Source: Candidatus Electrothrix aarhusensis (GTDB lineage Bacteria > Desulfobacterota > Desulfobulbia > Desulfobulbales > Desulfobulbaceae). Taken from it: 35,905 nucleotides of DNA. The position numbers and the translations under genes were made by a program. Below the pieces are notes generated by a model that searched no databases, was not told the DNA's origin, and saw only the letters and a list, made by a program, of their open reading frames with translations. Each line of letters begins with the position of its first letter. The first letter of the stretch is position 1. Where the stretch lies: NCBI GenBank assembly GCA_004028505.1, contig MTKO01000091.1:1-35905 (forward strand), in the 5' to 3' direction. Below, in pieces: positions 1 to 8,258 of the stretch.

Positions 1-19
1 TTTTGCCAAGCTGCGTTCC

Positions 20-342
20 CTGCACCCATCTCTGATGCCGAAAGGCGTTGAGCACATTTATAACTGGTATACTCTTCAACCTCCTTAACCGCTGCACCCA
101 TCTCTGATGCCGAAAGGCGTTGAGCACATATTTTGCGTTATGGTGAGTCTGGAACGACTATGGCTGCACCCATCTTTGATGCCGAAAGGCGTTGAGCACA
201 CGGAAACCGCCAACAGTTGCAACGCAAACCTTGCCTGCACCCATCTTTGATGCCGAAAGGCGTTGAGCACAGGCTGATTTATCAGCAAATGCGCAACATA
301 TCTTGACTGCACCCATCTTTGATGCCGAAAGGCGTTGAGCAC
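20..342. CRISPR. CRISPR array end, five repeats in window
   Basis: Five copies of a 36-nt repeat lie at 20-55, 92-127, 164-199, 235-270 and 307-342, separated by unrelated spacers of 36, 36, 35 and 36 nt. The repeat core is GATGCCGAAAGGCGTTGAG, whose GCC-GAAA-GGC forms a small hairpin. Repeats 1-2 read CATCTCT where repeats 3-5 read CATCTTT; otherwise they are identical. Bases 1-19 look like the end of a further spacer, so the array continues left of the window. No cas gene is visible, so the type cannot be assigned. On the plus strand the repeat ends in GTTGAGCAC, reminiscent of the common 3' GTTGAAAC ending, which weakly suggests plus-strand transcription with the leader outside the window. 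The mostly 72-nt period keeps reading frames open and creates spurious repetitive proteins. Confidence 0.9.
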
Positions 343-389
343 TACATGCGTTGATAACGGCAAATTTCTTGTGAATCAAAAAGGTACCC

Positions 390-595
390 TTCTATATATA
401 AGAAGGTCTCCCTTCTGTATACCAAAAGGCTCCCTTCTATATAGTAAAAGGGAGCCCGCTTGATTCGCACAACTTATGCCTTTTGATTCGCAAAACCTAC
501 GTATTTTGGAAGGCAAAACCTACGTATTTTGATTCGCAAAACCTACGTATTTTGGAAGGCAAAACCTATGTATTTTGATTCGCAAAAGGCATGCT
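390..595. repeat. Minisatellite of nine 22-23 bp units beside the CRISPR array
   Basis: Nine consecutive units begin at 390, 413, 435, 458, 481, 504, 527, 550 and 573. The first three are of the TTCTATATA...AAGG type. The last six are of the TTTTGATTCGCAAAACC type, and the last five of these alternate GATTCG with GGAAGG, giving a 46-bp higher-order period. The core CAAAACCTACGTATTTTG is quasi-palindromic (CAAAA...TTTTG) and recurs at 491, 514, 537 and, with one change, 560. Within the first block, GGCTCCCTT (428-436) pairs with AAGGGAGCC (448-456) as a 9-bp hairpin that could act as a terminator. No coding function is apparent. It could be a protein-binding array or a simple tandem expansion. 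Confidence 0.8.
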
Positions 596-663
596 GTCTG
601 GTAGATGGTCGAGGCAGGTTGCGGGTGAGCGGAGCGACCCCTAGGTGCGAGTCGCCTGTTGAT

Positions 664-699
664 CTGCTTGCATCTCTGATGCCGAAAGGCGTTGAGCAC
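664..699. repeat. Solo degenerate copy of the CRISPR repeat
   Basis: This 36-nt stretch matches the array repeat at 33 of 36 positions; the three changes are ACC to TTG at 668-670. It stands alone, 321 bp from the last array repeat, with the minisatellite in between and no second copy at spacer distance. It could be a stranded, leader-distal remnant of the array or a member of a dispersed family sharing the repeat sequence. A GGGT...ACCC hairpin-prone segment lies just upstream (about 622-643). Confidence 0.8.
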
Positions 700-841
700 C
701 TATGGTGACAGTTTCTAAAATCGCAAGCCAAATTTCTGGGTATTAATCGATCGGGATCAGGCCTCTAATTCTCTATCAGAAGTGCAGTTTTTTGCGGAGT
801 ATGGTCTTTCGAGGTATAACGATATGATAATGCAAATTAAA

Positions 842-871
842 AAGCGGGAGCACAACAAAGTGCTCCCGCTT
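842..871 (-). terminator. Rho-independent terminator of the Cys-rich secreted protein gene
   Basis: A perfect 12-bp stem (AAGCGGGAGCAC at 842-853 with GTGCTCCCGCTT at 860-871) encloses a 6-nt loop. On the minus strand the stem runs into a short T stretch. It sits about 45 bp past the stop codon of the gene at 915-2144. Confidence 0.85.
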
Positions 872-914
872 AATGCCTTTCAGCTAAAATGTAGTTACAA
901 GAAAGAGGTGTTAT

Positions 915-2144
915 TTATCGTTCAACACCTAAAGCCTGTACAGTCTCCTGCGTCAGCGTACCACCCTGAGCAAGTCCTTTTCTCTGTTGGAAATCCCGGA
1001 TAGCCTGTCTGGTCTCGTTACCCATCAGACCATCAACCGGGCCAGGATCAAATCCTTCCTGAATAAGGGCCTGCTGTACCACTCTGATAAAGTCTCCCTG
1101 ATCATCATAGTTACAGAATTGTTCTTTACGCCACTCAAGGAACGGCTCGCAGGCCTGTACCTGCTGAGCAACACATTTTGTCTGAGCAGAACCAGATTCG
1201 CATGACTCGCTGAACTTCGGTACAGAGCAGTCAACCGGCTCTATGAGTCCAGGAACAGAAAATCTTTTAACCTTTGTATGGCTGCAGACTTCGACAACGA
1301 CCGGTTTCTTTCTATACTCAGGGGGGGTGACCACTGTAACCGAGCGTCTTTCGCAGGCAAGATCGGGTGAAGGCAGATCAGGCTCAATACATTGCTCAAC
1401 ATCGTAGGAACACGTCGTGTATTTTTTCCTGTAGTCGAAAGAACACTCCTGATCTTTACCTGAACAGGTATATCCGGTTATCCAATCGAATTCAGGTTCT
1501 TCTTTCGTCCTGCACACGTCTGCACAATCCCAGCAGGTAGATTTTTTTCTGTACAGATGATCCCATTCCGACTTCACTTTAACTTTTATTTTTTTTGCCT
1601 GCTCGCTCCCCTGTCGTCCGACAGGTTCCTCATAAGCGACTTTCATCGCCTTCGTATTCGAGGCATACGCAGGAGAAACCTGCTGTTCCTGACATGTGAT
1701 ATACGTGATCGTTTTCGTTGTTTCCGGCTTAACGAGTTCATATGTCCAGCCTACCTGCTTCTCCTCGCACCGCACCGGCCTTCTCAGACCGTAACATTTC
1801 TCTCGAATTGTTTTATCTACAGAGACAGTTTCTGTTCCGTCCTGGGTGACACGCGGTGTCGGACAGGAAGACCCCACTTCTAACTTATTGTAGACTGTTT
1901 TGAACTGTGCCGGAGAAATACATTGCGACCAGCATTCCCCTTCCTGAATGTCGGGAAAACAACCGCCGTCAGGGCACGTTGGCGTTCTGCACACAGGCTC
2001 CGTGCCTACAGGCTGGGCGCATTCACCATTTGGTCCCGGTTCTTGGATAGGATTCTGTTGCTGCATCTGAGCATAGGCCGAGTCCGCAATAAAGCCGATC
2101 AATGCCAGCATTATCACTCCAAAAGCCATCTTGTGTTTTTTCAC
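915..2144 (-). CDS. Secreted cysteine-rich protein with C-terminal peptidoglycan-binding domain
   Basis: This is a 409-residue exported protein. Residues 1-25 form a Sec signal peptide (hydrophobic core, AYA cleavage site). Residues about 40-345 contain roughly two dozen cysteines in short motifs such as CWDCADVC and no fold I recognise. Residues 350-409 look like a PG_binding_1 domain (FDPGPVDGLMGNETRQAI), the three-helix unit that anchors proteins to murein. The start is GTG: an AGAGGT ribosome site lies at proper distance from it, whereas the ATG five codons later is too far. A strong terminator follows, so it is probably transcribed alone. The many cysteines suggest disulfide cross-linking or metal binding in the periplasm; that is inference. 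No catalytic domain is visible, so a structural or scaffolding role beside the cell wall is the simplest reading. Confidence 0.8.
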   Translation of the reverse strand: MKKHKMAFGVIMLALIGFIADSAYAQMQQQNPIQEPGPNGECAQPVGTEPVCRTPTCPDGGCFPDIQEGECWSQCISPAQFKTVYNKLEVGSSCPTPRVTQDGTETVSVDKTIREKCYGLRRPVRCEEKQVGWTYELVKPETTKTITYITCQEQQVSPAYASNTKAMKVAYEEPVGRQGSEQAKKIKVKVKSEWDHLYRKKSTCWDCADVCRTKEEPEFDWITGYTCSGKDQECSFDYRKKYTTCSYDVEQCIEPDLPSPDLACERRSVTVVTPPEYRKKPVVVEVCSHTKVKRFSVPGLIEPVDCSVPKFSESCESGSAQTKCVAQQVQACEPFLEWRKEQFCNYDDQGDFIRVVQQALIQEGFDPGPVDGLMGNETRQAIRDFQQRKGLAQGGTLTQETVQALGVER

Positions 2145-2766
2145 TTTTACCTCTTTGTAGAAGTTATAAAATAGGGAGCGTACAATTAATTAAAGCAAGC
2201 CCTTCGGGTGCTTGCATCTCTGGCAGCGTTGATGATCCGCAGTGAACCGAAAAGTGATAATGCGGAGGAGTGCCTCCGGCGAGGCTTTTCCAGAAGAGCT
2301 GTCAAAAAGCTTTGCCGAAAGAACAGAGTAAACAGGGAACAAAACACACTTATTTTCCAGGTGAGATACAAATGCATTTTATTATTATAACAGAGCATTG
2401 ATCAATTAATAAGGTGAGAAAGTTAAAAGCATCTTTCCAGTTTGCACCATATTTTATAAAAAAGCTAGATAATAGTAAATAACCATAACCTGTCGAGAGG
2501 GTCAAGAAATTTATTGAAAAATAGCATATAATTATGATTCTTATTATTATTTTATGACAATTTTATTGCACCCGAATAAAATAGCAGCAAAGGAGCTAGC
2601 GGCTATGCATTGTTCATTGGGGTCAGACATGAAGCAAGAGTAGTAGCTCTCTTTACCGATGCCGGGTTCCAATCTGGTAGGAAGGGGGCTTGCCCCGATT
2701 GTTTCATTAGGGGACATCTATGACAAGTAGACCTGTGTCTCTGGCCATCTCAGGGTAACTCTGATA
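2145..2766. other. Intergenic region with hairpins and a partial CRISPR-type repeat
   Basis: This 622-bp gap has no supported gene. At 2195-2215 GCAAGCCC-TTCG-GGTGCTTGC forms a hairpin, immediately followed at 2210-2232 by GCTTGCATCTCTG then GCGTTGA. Those two blocks are the flanks of the solo repeat at 664-699 with its central hairpin missing. A second hairpin, CGGAGG-AGTG-CCTCCG, lies near 2263-2278. Positions 2400-2590 are AT-rich. Around 2619-2628 GGGGTCAGAC resembles sequence often seen in dispersed repeats, but it is too short to classify. No terminator with a clear T run was found. Confidence 0.5.
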
Positions 2767-4059
2767 TCAAAAATTATATGAAAAAGACAACAGGGTATCT
2801 ATCATATCCTCTGAGAAGCTGGTTCCCACATTCAACTCAATCTGTTTACTTAGGGTGACTCCGCCGCCTAATGTATAGTACATGCGGTCAGAATCAATAG
2901 CCTGAAAACCATCATGATCAGGAACGGAAAACATCCCTGCTCTCAACTGATACTGCGAAGAATTTGCTCGGTAAAAACTTTTTTCCACGCCAAAACGAAA
3001 AATGAGGCCATCATCTATGGTTTCATCCATAGTGATACCTTCCGTGGTGGAATCCTGTAAGGCTGAGTACTCAACCATGTCCACCTGAGCGGAGAACAAC
3101 CAACCGTCAAGGGTCTTCCAAGCAATACCCGCCCCCCAAACGTCTGGAATATCGAAGGTCACATTATCGTCTTCACTTATCCGGTCGCATACAGAAAGAG
3201 GATCGCAAATTGTTTCTGTGCTCGTATAGGCAATGCTAAAATTCGCGCCTTTACGGTAAGAAACGCCTATGGATATCCCTTGGACAGGCTTATATAACGC
3301 GCCTATGGCAAACGTGATGTCAGTATCATCACCCTCTATACGATTCTCATATTCAGTTGTCGCCTCAAGCGTGTTGTTGGAAAAATCATTACTCGTCCAT
3401 TGTTCAGACAGACCGGCATTCAATTGTTCTAAATTTACCGTTGCACCTACTGAAAAGAAACCGTCGTAATTCACAGCTCCGGCTAAGCCAAAAACGCCTT
3501 TCTGATACTCATCAATTTCTTTTCTTGATATATTTTGCTGTTGAAGATTTAACGTTTCGTCCAGAATTGACACAGGCCCAACATCTTGCACATCAGCAGC
3601 TTCAAAGCTTGAATTCTTATAATAAAGCGAAGCAGCCATTCGTCCTGACACCAAGGGAAGCGTTAACCCTATAAAAGAAAAATCAGTAATATCATTATCA
3701 AACGTTCCAATTTCCTCTAAATCAGGTCCCAAACCTACATTATTCGAAGCCGTATAAGTGTCGAGGTAATCTGTTTTGTACGATGAATATCGAAGATCAG
3801 CGGTAAACTCCATACGTTGGATCTCGGTTAAGCCCGCCGGATTGATCACAGCCGCTGTTGAATCATCAGCAATAGCGATAAAAGCATTTCCCATCCCTAA
3901 TGATCGACCTCCCAACGTCTCAAACGGTTCCAAATCAAATGGAATATGGAGAGCCCAATACCCTGAGTTTATCTGATTAGGATTACTCCAAGAAGCATCT
4001 TGTGCGCCAAATACAAAAACACAGGACATTAAAAAAATCGACGTTTTATAACTGGCCAT
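2767..4059 (-). CDS. Outer-membrane beta-barrel protein, OmpP1/FadL/TodX-like
   Basis: This 430-residue protein has an N-terminal signal peptide (about residues 1-25) and then the motif GGRSLGMGNAFIAIADD...INPAGL, typical of the FadL/OmpP1/TodX and related PorV-like outer-membrane families. The rest is rich in alternating aromatic/polar strands, and the chain ends in LSFSYNF, the C-terminal aromatic signal used for BAM assembly. Family members of this size transport hydrophobic molecules such as long-chain fatty acids or aromatic hydrocarbons across the outer membrane; the substrate here cannot be told. The ATG is preceded by GGAG. It is separated from the next upstream gene by a strong terminator, so it probably has its own promoter in 4060-4180. 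Confidence 0.75.
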   Translation of the reverse strand: MASYKTSIFLMSCVFVFGAQDASWSNPNQINSGYWALHIPFDLEPFETLGGRSLGMGNAFIAIADDSTAAVINPAGLTEIQRMEFTADLRYSSYKTDYLDTYTASNNVGLGPDLEEIGTFDNDITDFSFIGLTLPLVSGRMAASLYYKNSSFEAADVQDVGPVSILDETLNLQQQNISRKEIDEYQKGVFGLAGAVNYDGFFSVGATVNLEQLNAGLSEQWTSNDFSNNTLEATTEYENRIEGDDTDITFAIGALYKPVQGISIGVSYRKGANFSIAYTSTETICDPLSVCDRISEDDNVTFDIPDVWGAGIAWKTLDGWLFSAQVDMVEYSALQDSTTEGITMDETIDDGLIFRFGVEKSFYRANSSQYQLRAGMFSVPDHDGFQAIDSDRMYYTLGGGVTLSKQIELNVGTSFSEDMIDTLLSFSYNF

Positions 4060-4178
4060 TTTGCCTTACTCCATTCTCTGTTTTTAAAAAATCTTATTTA
4101 GCTCAGGGGGATGGAAAATAATAATTATCCCTCTTAGTTGTAAGATTAGGCATGCTTCATATGCCCATTATAGCGACA

Positions 4179-4217
4179 AAAAAACCTTGAAGGAACGGAT
4201 TTCCCTCAAGGTTTTTT
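4179..4217 (-). terminator. Rho-independent terminator after the 198-residue secreted protein gene
   Basis: A stem of CCTTGA...TCAAGG extended by GG/CC (4185-4193 with 4203-4211, one A-C mismatch) is flanked by A and T runs on both sides. It can therefore terminate in either direction. On the minus strand it closes the transcript of the gene at 4259-4855. Confidence 0.85.
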
Positions 4218-4258
4218 CTTCGACCTTACGTACAAATTGAATACATGCTCTGAAAAAT

Positions 4259-4855
4259 TTAATCTTCTATATCATAAGAACAGCATCCGCCCCTGCTTGC
4301 AGGGTAGTAGTTATTAAAATTATTACCAACGGCGTATACTAAACACATTTTTTTTGCCTGACCAACAAAAGTCGATTCGCAACTCATTCTATACGCCTCG
4401 CCGCAGATCAAATTCGGTCGATCATCCAGTCCGTCAAATTGAGCGGACTGACCAACGACTTCAGACACAGCACAAAATATCTCCGCTGACCATTCTCCTG
4501 ATGCCTGGCCAATCATACTGCATTCATTGGAACATTGATCGATAATATCATCCAAGGTGCTAACCAGTCCCTCAATGTAACCGTTACCGAAATCCACAGC
4601 CATCTTGCCTCTGAATTTTTTCTTTTTGATATCTCTGGTAACCCTGTCTACACCATCGCCGATAATCTGCATCAGCTGATCCGCTTTATTGCAATCAGCG
4701 CCAAGACTTCTCCAAGAACTACTCACAAGCCTAGACGATGTCTTCTTGGCCATTTTATAGAAAGAACTCTTCCGGGCCGCTGATGACTGACTTGAAGAAC
4801 CAACAACCAACAAGAAAACCAATAATGAGCAGAAAAATGCTACTTTTTTCACCAC
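4259..4855 (-). CDS. Small secreted cysteine-containing protein of unknown function
   Basis: This is a 198-residue protein whose first 27 residues form a signal peptide (VAFFCSLLVFLLVVG, cleavage near SSAA). The mature part is probably helical, with about nine cysteines including CSNEC and a terminal GGCC. I recognise no family. Translation starts at tandem GTG codons behind an excellent AAAGGAGGTG ribosome site, indicating strong expression. It lies 60 bp downstream of another secreted protein of the same length (4916-5518), probably in one transcript closed by the terminator below. The two share a pattern of a C followed by G-x-W and a hydrophobic helix in the second half, suggesting distant paralogy; that is by eye only. 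Confidence 0.7.
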   Translation of the reverse strand: MVKKVAFFCSLLVFLLVVGSSSQSSAARKSSFYKMAKKTSSRLVSSSWRSLGADCNKADQLMQIIGDGVDRVTRDIKKKKFRGKMAVDFGNGYIEGLVSTLDDIIDQCSNECSMIGQASGEWSAEIFCAVSEVVGQSAQFDGLDDRPNLICGEAYRMSCESTFVGQAKKMCLVYAVGNNFNNYYPASRGGCCSYDIED

Positions 4856-4915
4856 CTGACACCTCCTTTGTTATACGATAATATATCGTAGTTATCTGCT
4901 TGTTAATACTTTATG

Positions 4916-5518
4916 TTACAACCAGCTGGTATCGGAACAAACTTTTTTAAATCTGGAAGAGTTAAAGCTAAAATCAAAGGCATCGGCAAACGCGTCCTGA
5001 ACTTTGTTTTTACAGGATTTCTCACGAGAGACTTTGCAAACTTGATAAGGATAGGAAATATTCAATACGACATCGGCAACCTGTTCCACGGAAATTCGCC
5101 ACTGTCCCAAGCTGGTCTCACATGCCTGAATAAACGGAACTAATGTGCTAACAATAAAGCTTGATTCGACGCAAACGATACTGTTTTCTTTGTTAATCCT
5201 GTCAATTTCACTATAGTAAGAGGTAATCAAGGTTGGCAAAAATTCTTCCAAAATCACCTCGCTGGAATAAGTCGCCCTGACCGACTTTAACGATCTGGCT
5301 AAAATAGCAGGCATATACTGATCACGAATTTGCCTCCATGAAATGCCTTCGGCACTCAGATTCTTATATATTGTTTTCACCGATGATCTGGCGATATAAT
5401 CAGCAACTTTGCCAGCATCACTGGAATTGGAATTATAACGGGAAAAAGCTGACCCGGGGACAACAAAAAGAAAACTACACAAAAGACTAAGCATCAAAAT
5501 GAACATTTTATTCTTCAT
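4916..5518 (-). CDS. Small secreted protein of unknown function, possible paralogue of its neighbour
   Basis: This is a 200-residue protein with a clear signal peptide (MKNKMFILMLSLLCSFLF, cleavage around GSA). The mature chain looks mainly helical and carries five cysteines, in VCVESS, QACETSLGQW, YQVCK, KSCK and KVCSD. No known domain is recognised. The ATG follows GAGGTGATG at proper spacing. It is the first gene of a likely two-gene transcript with the 198-residue secreted protein; the gap is 60 bp. Similar size, export signal and the C...GQW versus GEW motif hint that the pair arose by duplication and may act together in the periplasm. Confidence 0.7.
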   Translation of the reverse strand: MKNKMFILMLSLLCSFLFVVPGSAFSRYNSNSSDAGKVADYIARSSVKTIYKNLSAEGISWRQIRDQYMPAILARSLKSVRATYSSEVILEEFLPTLITSYYSEIDRINKENSIVCVESSFIVSTLVPFIQACETSLGQWRISVEQVADVVLNISYPYQVCKVSREKSCKNKVQDAFADAFDFSFNSSRFKKVCSDTSWL

Positions 5519-5978
5519 AACATCATCACCTCATTAAGTTTAACTGTCAATAATTGTGTCAAGATGCGGCTGCACTTCTATAACTATCTCAACAACAAGT
5601 TCCATTACAGATTGCGCAACTTGCATTATCCTACTACAAATTTAAGCGAGAGTGAAAAAAACATCGGTGAGCAATGCGCATCGAAAAAATAATGCGAAAT
5701 CCGATACAGCATATTTTTTGGCGCAGATGATCTCAGGTTGATCTTGCCAGCCGATCATTCCAACTCATGAATATTTGAATAAATTAAACTTTTTCTGTCA
5801 AGATAAAAAACGGGTTCAAGTTAAATCCAAAACGGAAGCCATCACAAGCAGGTAAATCAAAGACACGATCAAAAAACTTTAAATGTCTGAAAAATAGCCA
5901 TTTGCGACCCTTTCTGGGCGGTCCAGCTTGCTTTTATCCCCCGTAGCAGGTCCGCCTCCCACGGGTTGGTTGAACCGG
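5519..5978. other. AT-rich intergenic region
   Basis: About 460 bp separate the secreted-protein pair from the hpt 3' end. No supported gene, terminator or clear promoter was found. Open frames across 5869-6087 on the minus strand run through the solo repeat and lack a ribosome site. Confidence 0.5.
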
Positions 5979-6014
5979 CTGAACCTATTTCTGATGCCGA
6001 AAGGCGTTGAGCGT
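5979..6014. repeat. Second solo copy of the CRISPR-type repeat, at the hpt 3' end
   Basis: This 36-nt stretch matches the array repeat at 31 of 36 positions and keeps the whole GATGCCGAAAGGCGTTGAG core; the changes are at both ends. It starts 18 bp past the hpt stop codon, nearly 5.7 kb from the array, with no neighbour copy. Its hairpin would be transcribed in the hpt 3' untranslated region. Its position outside any array suggests the CRISPR repeat sequence also exists as a dispersed element. Confidence 0.75.
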
Positions 6015-6032
6015 GACTATCGGGGATCTGTT

Positions 6033-6557
6033 TTACTCTTCCCCTAACGAGCAGATTTGGGGTAAATTCCGATAGCTTTGCGCACAATCCAACCCGTAAC
6101 CGACAAGAAATCCTTTTTCTATCTGAAAGCCGACATAGTCCACCTGAACATCGACAGCCCGTCGTTCGCTCTTGTCAATCAGGGTGCAGACTTTCACGGA
6201 GTTCGGGTTATGGCGGGTGGTGAAATATTCCCGCAGCCAGGCCATAGTTATCCCGCTGTCCACAATATCCTCAACTAAAATAATATCCTTGTCTGTCAAA
6301 TCAAGTTCTGGTTCTTTGCTCAGTTTGATGGAACCGCTGCTTTCCGTGGCTTGACCATAGCTCGCCACCCGGATAAAATCCACTTCCACAGGCAGGTCCA
6401 CAGCCCTGACCAGATCAGCAAGAAAGATAAAGGCTCCGTTAAGGATGCCGATCATAACCGGTTTTTCACCGGCATAGTCTTTTGTCAGCTGCTGGCCTAG
6501 GCTGTTGACCCGTTCCTCGATCTCCTGACGCTGAAGAAGCGTTTCTTTTATTTTCAT
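6033..6557 (-). CDS. hpt: Hypoxanthine phosphoribosyltransferase
   Basis: A 174-residue purine-salvage enzyme that converts hypoxanthine (and usually guanine) plus PRPP to IMP/GMP in the cytoplasm. The PRPP-binding loop DIILVEDIVDSGIT lies at residues 91-104. The C-terminal KGFLVGYGLDCAQSYRNLP motif is characteristic of the bacterial Hpt family, and the length is normal. The ATG follows GAGGTGG. It appears monocistronic, with a solo CRISPR-type repeat directly behind the stop codon. Purine synthesis genes purC and adk lie 22 kb away in the same window. Confidence 0.93.
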   Translation of the reverse strand: MKIKETLLQRQEIEERVNSLGQQLTKDYAGEKPVMIGILNGAFIFLADLVRAVDLPVEVDFIRVASYGQATESSGSIKLSKEPELDLTDKDIILVEDIVDSGITMAWLREYFTTRHNPNSVKVCTLIDKSERRAVDVQVDYVGFQIEKGFLVGYGLDCAQSYRNLPQICSLGEE

Positions 6558-6858
6558 ATTCCACCTCGATAAATGAATAAAGCATGAGCATGCCGTGCAT
6601 AAATATCTGCTGACCAGGTGCCAAACTCAAAATTGTTCAAAGATTAATCGGCAGAGCAGGCAAAAGCAAGTGCTTGTCTTCTGTTTTTCAGTATGGTATC
6701 TGCTGTTGCGAAGCGAATTTTAGGGGTAATTGGAGGGATTGGAGCGTGCCTATTATGGTTATCCCGAAACATGAAAAGAGGTGGGCAGGGCAGGGGAAAC
6801 AGAGTATTATGGCTGCCGGGACAGCGAGATGAAGAATGCGAGATGAAGAATAATTAAT
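6558..6858. other. Divergent intergenic region between hpt and mtaB
   Basis: This 301-bp gap must hold the promoters of the two divergent genes, but no confident -35/-10 pair was identified. A short tandem GAGATGAAGAAT repeat occurs at about 6828-6851, directly before the mtaB start. Confidence 0.4.
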
Positions 6859-8212
6859 GTGAATACCGTGACAAAACGAAAAGTCGCCGTGACCACCCTG
6901 GGGTGCAAGGTCAACCAGTTTGAGTCTGCCTCCTTTATCTCTGGCTTCAAGGATCAGGGGTGTGAGTTAGTCTCTGCATCGGAGGAAGCAGACATTCTGG
7001 TTGTCAACACCTGCGCAGTAACAGCCAGGGCCGGGCAGCAATCACGTCAGTTGATCCGCAAGCTCAGGCGGAGCAACCCAGAAGCTCGTTTACTGGTTAC
7101 CGGCTGCTATGCCCAACTTACAGGAGATGAGCTGCCGGAGCTTGTCTCGGACAGCTCACTGGTCGTCATCGGCAATGCTGACAAACACCTTCTGGTCAAT
7201 ACGGCACTGGAACAAGGCTGCTCCGTCCCACCGGTCAAGGATGTCGGAGCTGCTCAAGAGATCTGCCCCCTGCCGGTGAGACGCTTCAGTGGCAGAACCA
7301 GGCTTATCTCCGTATCCAGGATGGTTGTAATAATTTCTGTTCCTACTGCATTGTTCCCTATACCAGAGGGCGATGCCGGAGTCTTCCGCTGGCAGAGGTT
7401 CTTGCCCAGGTTGATATCTTTGTTGAGGAAGGATATCAGGAACTGGTGGTCACTGGTATCAATGTGGGTAAGTATGGTCTGGATCTGACCGAGGGGGAGG
7501 ATATCTACTCTTTGCTGGAGACCCTGTGTCATCGTTTTCCGGGAATACGGATTCGCCTGAGTTCGGTGGAGCCTGCCGAGGTCAATGACCGTTTACTGGA
7601 TCTCATGACAGGATGTGCCAATTTCATGCCGCATCTCCATATCCCCCTCCAAAGCGGGGATGACGGGGTGTTGATGCGAATGCGGCGTAAGTACACAACC
7701 GAGACCTTTGCCGAGGTGGTTGAACGGGTTCGTACAGCCTTGCCCCATGCGGCAATCGGTTGCGATATCTTGGCTGGTTTTCCCGGTGAGGATGACCGGG
7801 CTGCGGAGAACAGCCTTGCTTTTCTTGCCGGGTTGCCTGTTACCTATCTGCATATCTTTCCTTATTCTCTCCGGCCTGATACTACTGCGGCGAAATTTGC
7901 CGATCAGGTGCCCGGTCCGGTCAAAGACGCACGGGTCGCTCGTTTACGGGAGCTTGATGTGCAAAAGAAAGTGGCTTTTTATCAGCAGCATTGCGGGACA
8001 GAACAGAGGGTACTGCTTGAGGGGGGGGATGAACGGGCAGGACTGTTGAAAGGATTTTCAGAGAACTATATTCCTGTTCGTTGCAAAGGGCTACGCCTTC
8101 AGTGAAAAATCTGGTGGAGAATTCGGTGGGAAGTTTGGCAGGAACTGTGGTGTCAGTTCGGCTTATCGAAGTACGAGGAGAGACGGTCTTTGGAAAAATT
8201 ATCAGCCCTTGA
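6859..8212 (+). CDS. mtaB: tRNA threonylcarbamoyladenosine methylthiotransferase MtaB (two apparent frameshifts)
   Basis: A radical-SAM methylthiotransferase of the MiaB/MtaB family that converts t6A37 to ms2t6A37 in ANN-decoding tRNAs. The N-terminal UPF0004 domain has its three cluster cysteines (C16 in TLGCKVNQ, C52 in NTCAVT, C83 in TGCYAQ), and the radical-SAM motif reads CNNFCSYC near residue 157. The gene is broken twice in the given sequence. At about 7301 one missing G separates FSGRTR from YLRIQDGC. At about 8088-8090 one missing G in a GGG run cuts off the C-terminal TRAM-like part, which continues in another frame to a stop at 8210-8212. Adding one base at each site gives about 451 residues, the usual MtaB length. 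The start is taken as GTG at 6859; a second GTG three codons later is possible. I read the breaks as sequence errors. Confidence 0.88.
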
Positions 8213-8258
8213 CATGTATTTTTACGCCACCTTTGTCGTTGTGGAAAAGTCTGCGGTC

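Noticed and set aside
85..379. Two minus-strand open frames with a repeated STPFGIKDG / LNAFRHQRW motif
   Set aside because: They are read-through of the CRISPR array. The 36-nt repeats with 36-nt spacers keep frame, and the single 35-nt spacer shifts it, which explains the two overlapping versions.
543..731. 62-codon minus-strand frame across the solo repeat
   Set aside because: It arises from the repeat and minisatellite sequence and has no ribosome site or domain.
2619..2628. GGGGTCAGAC as the end of a REP/RAYT element
   Set aside because: Only ten bases match and no paired palindrome or transposase was seen.
5869..6087. 72-codon minus-strand frame overlapping the hpt 3' end
   Set aside because: It overlaps hpt in another frame, runs through the solo repeat and lacks a ribosome site.
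8088..8090. Phase variation or programmed frameshifting in mtaB and the other broken genes
   Set aside because: The runs are only two to five bases long, occur in housekeeping genes and all lack exactly one base, so sequence error is simpler.
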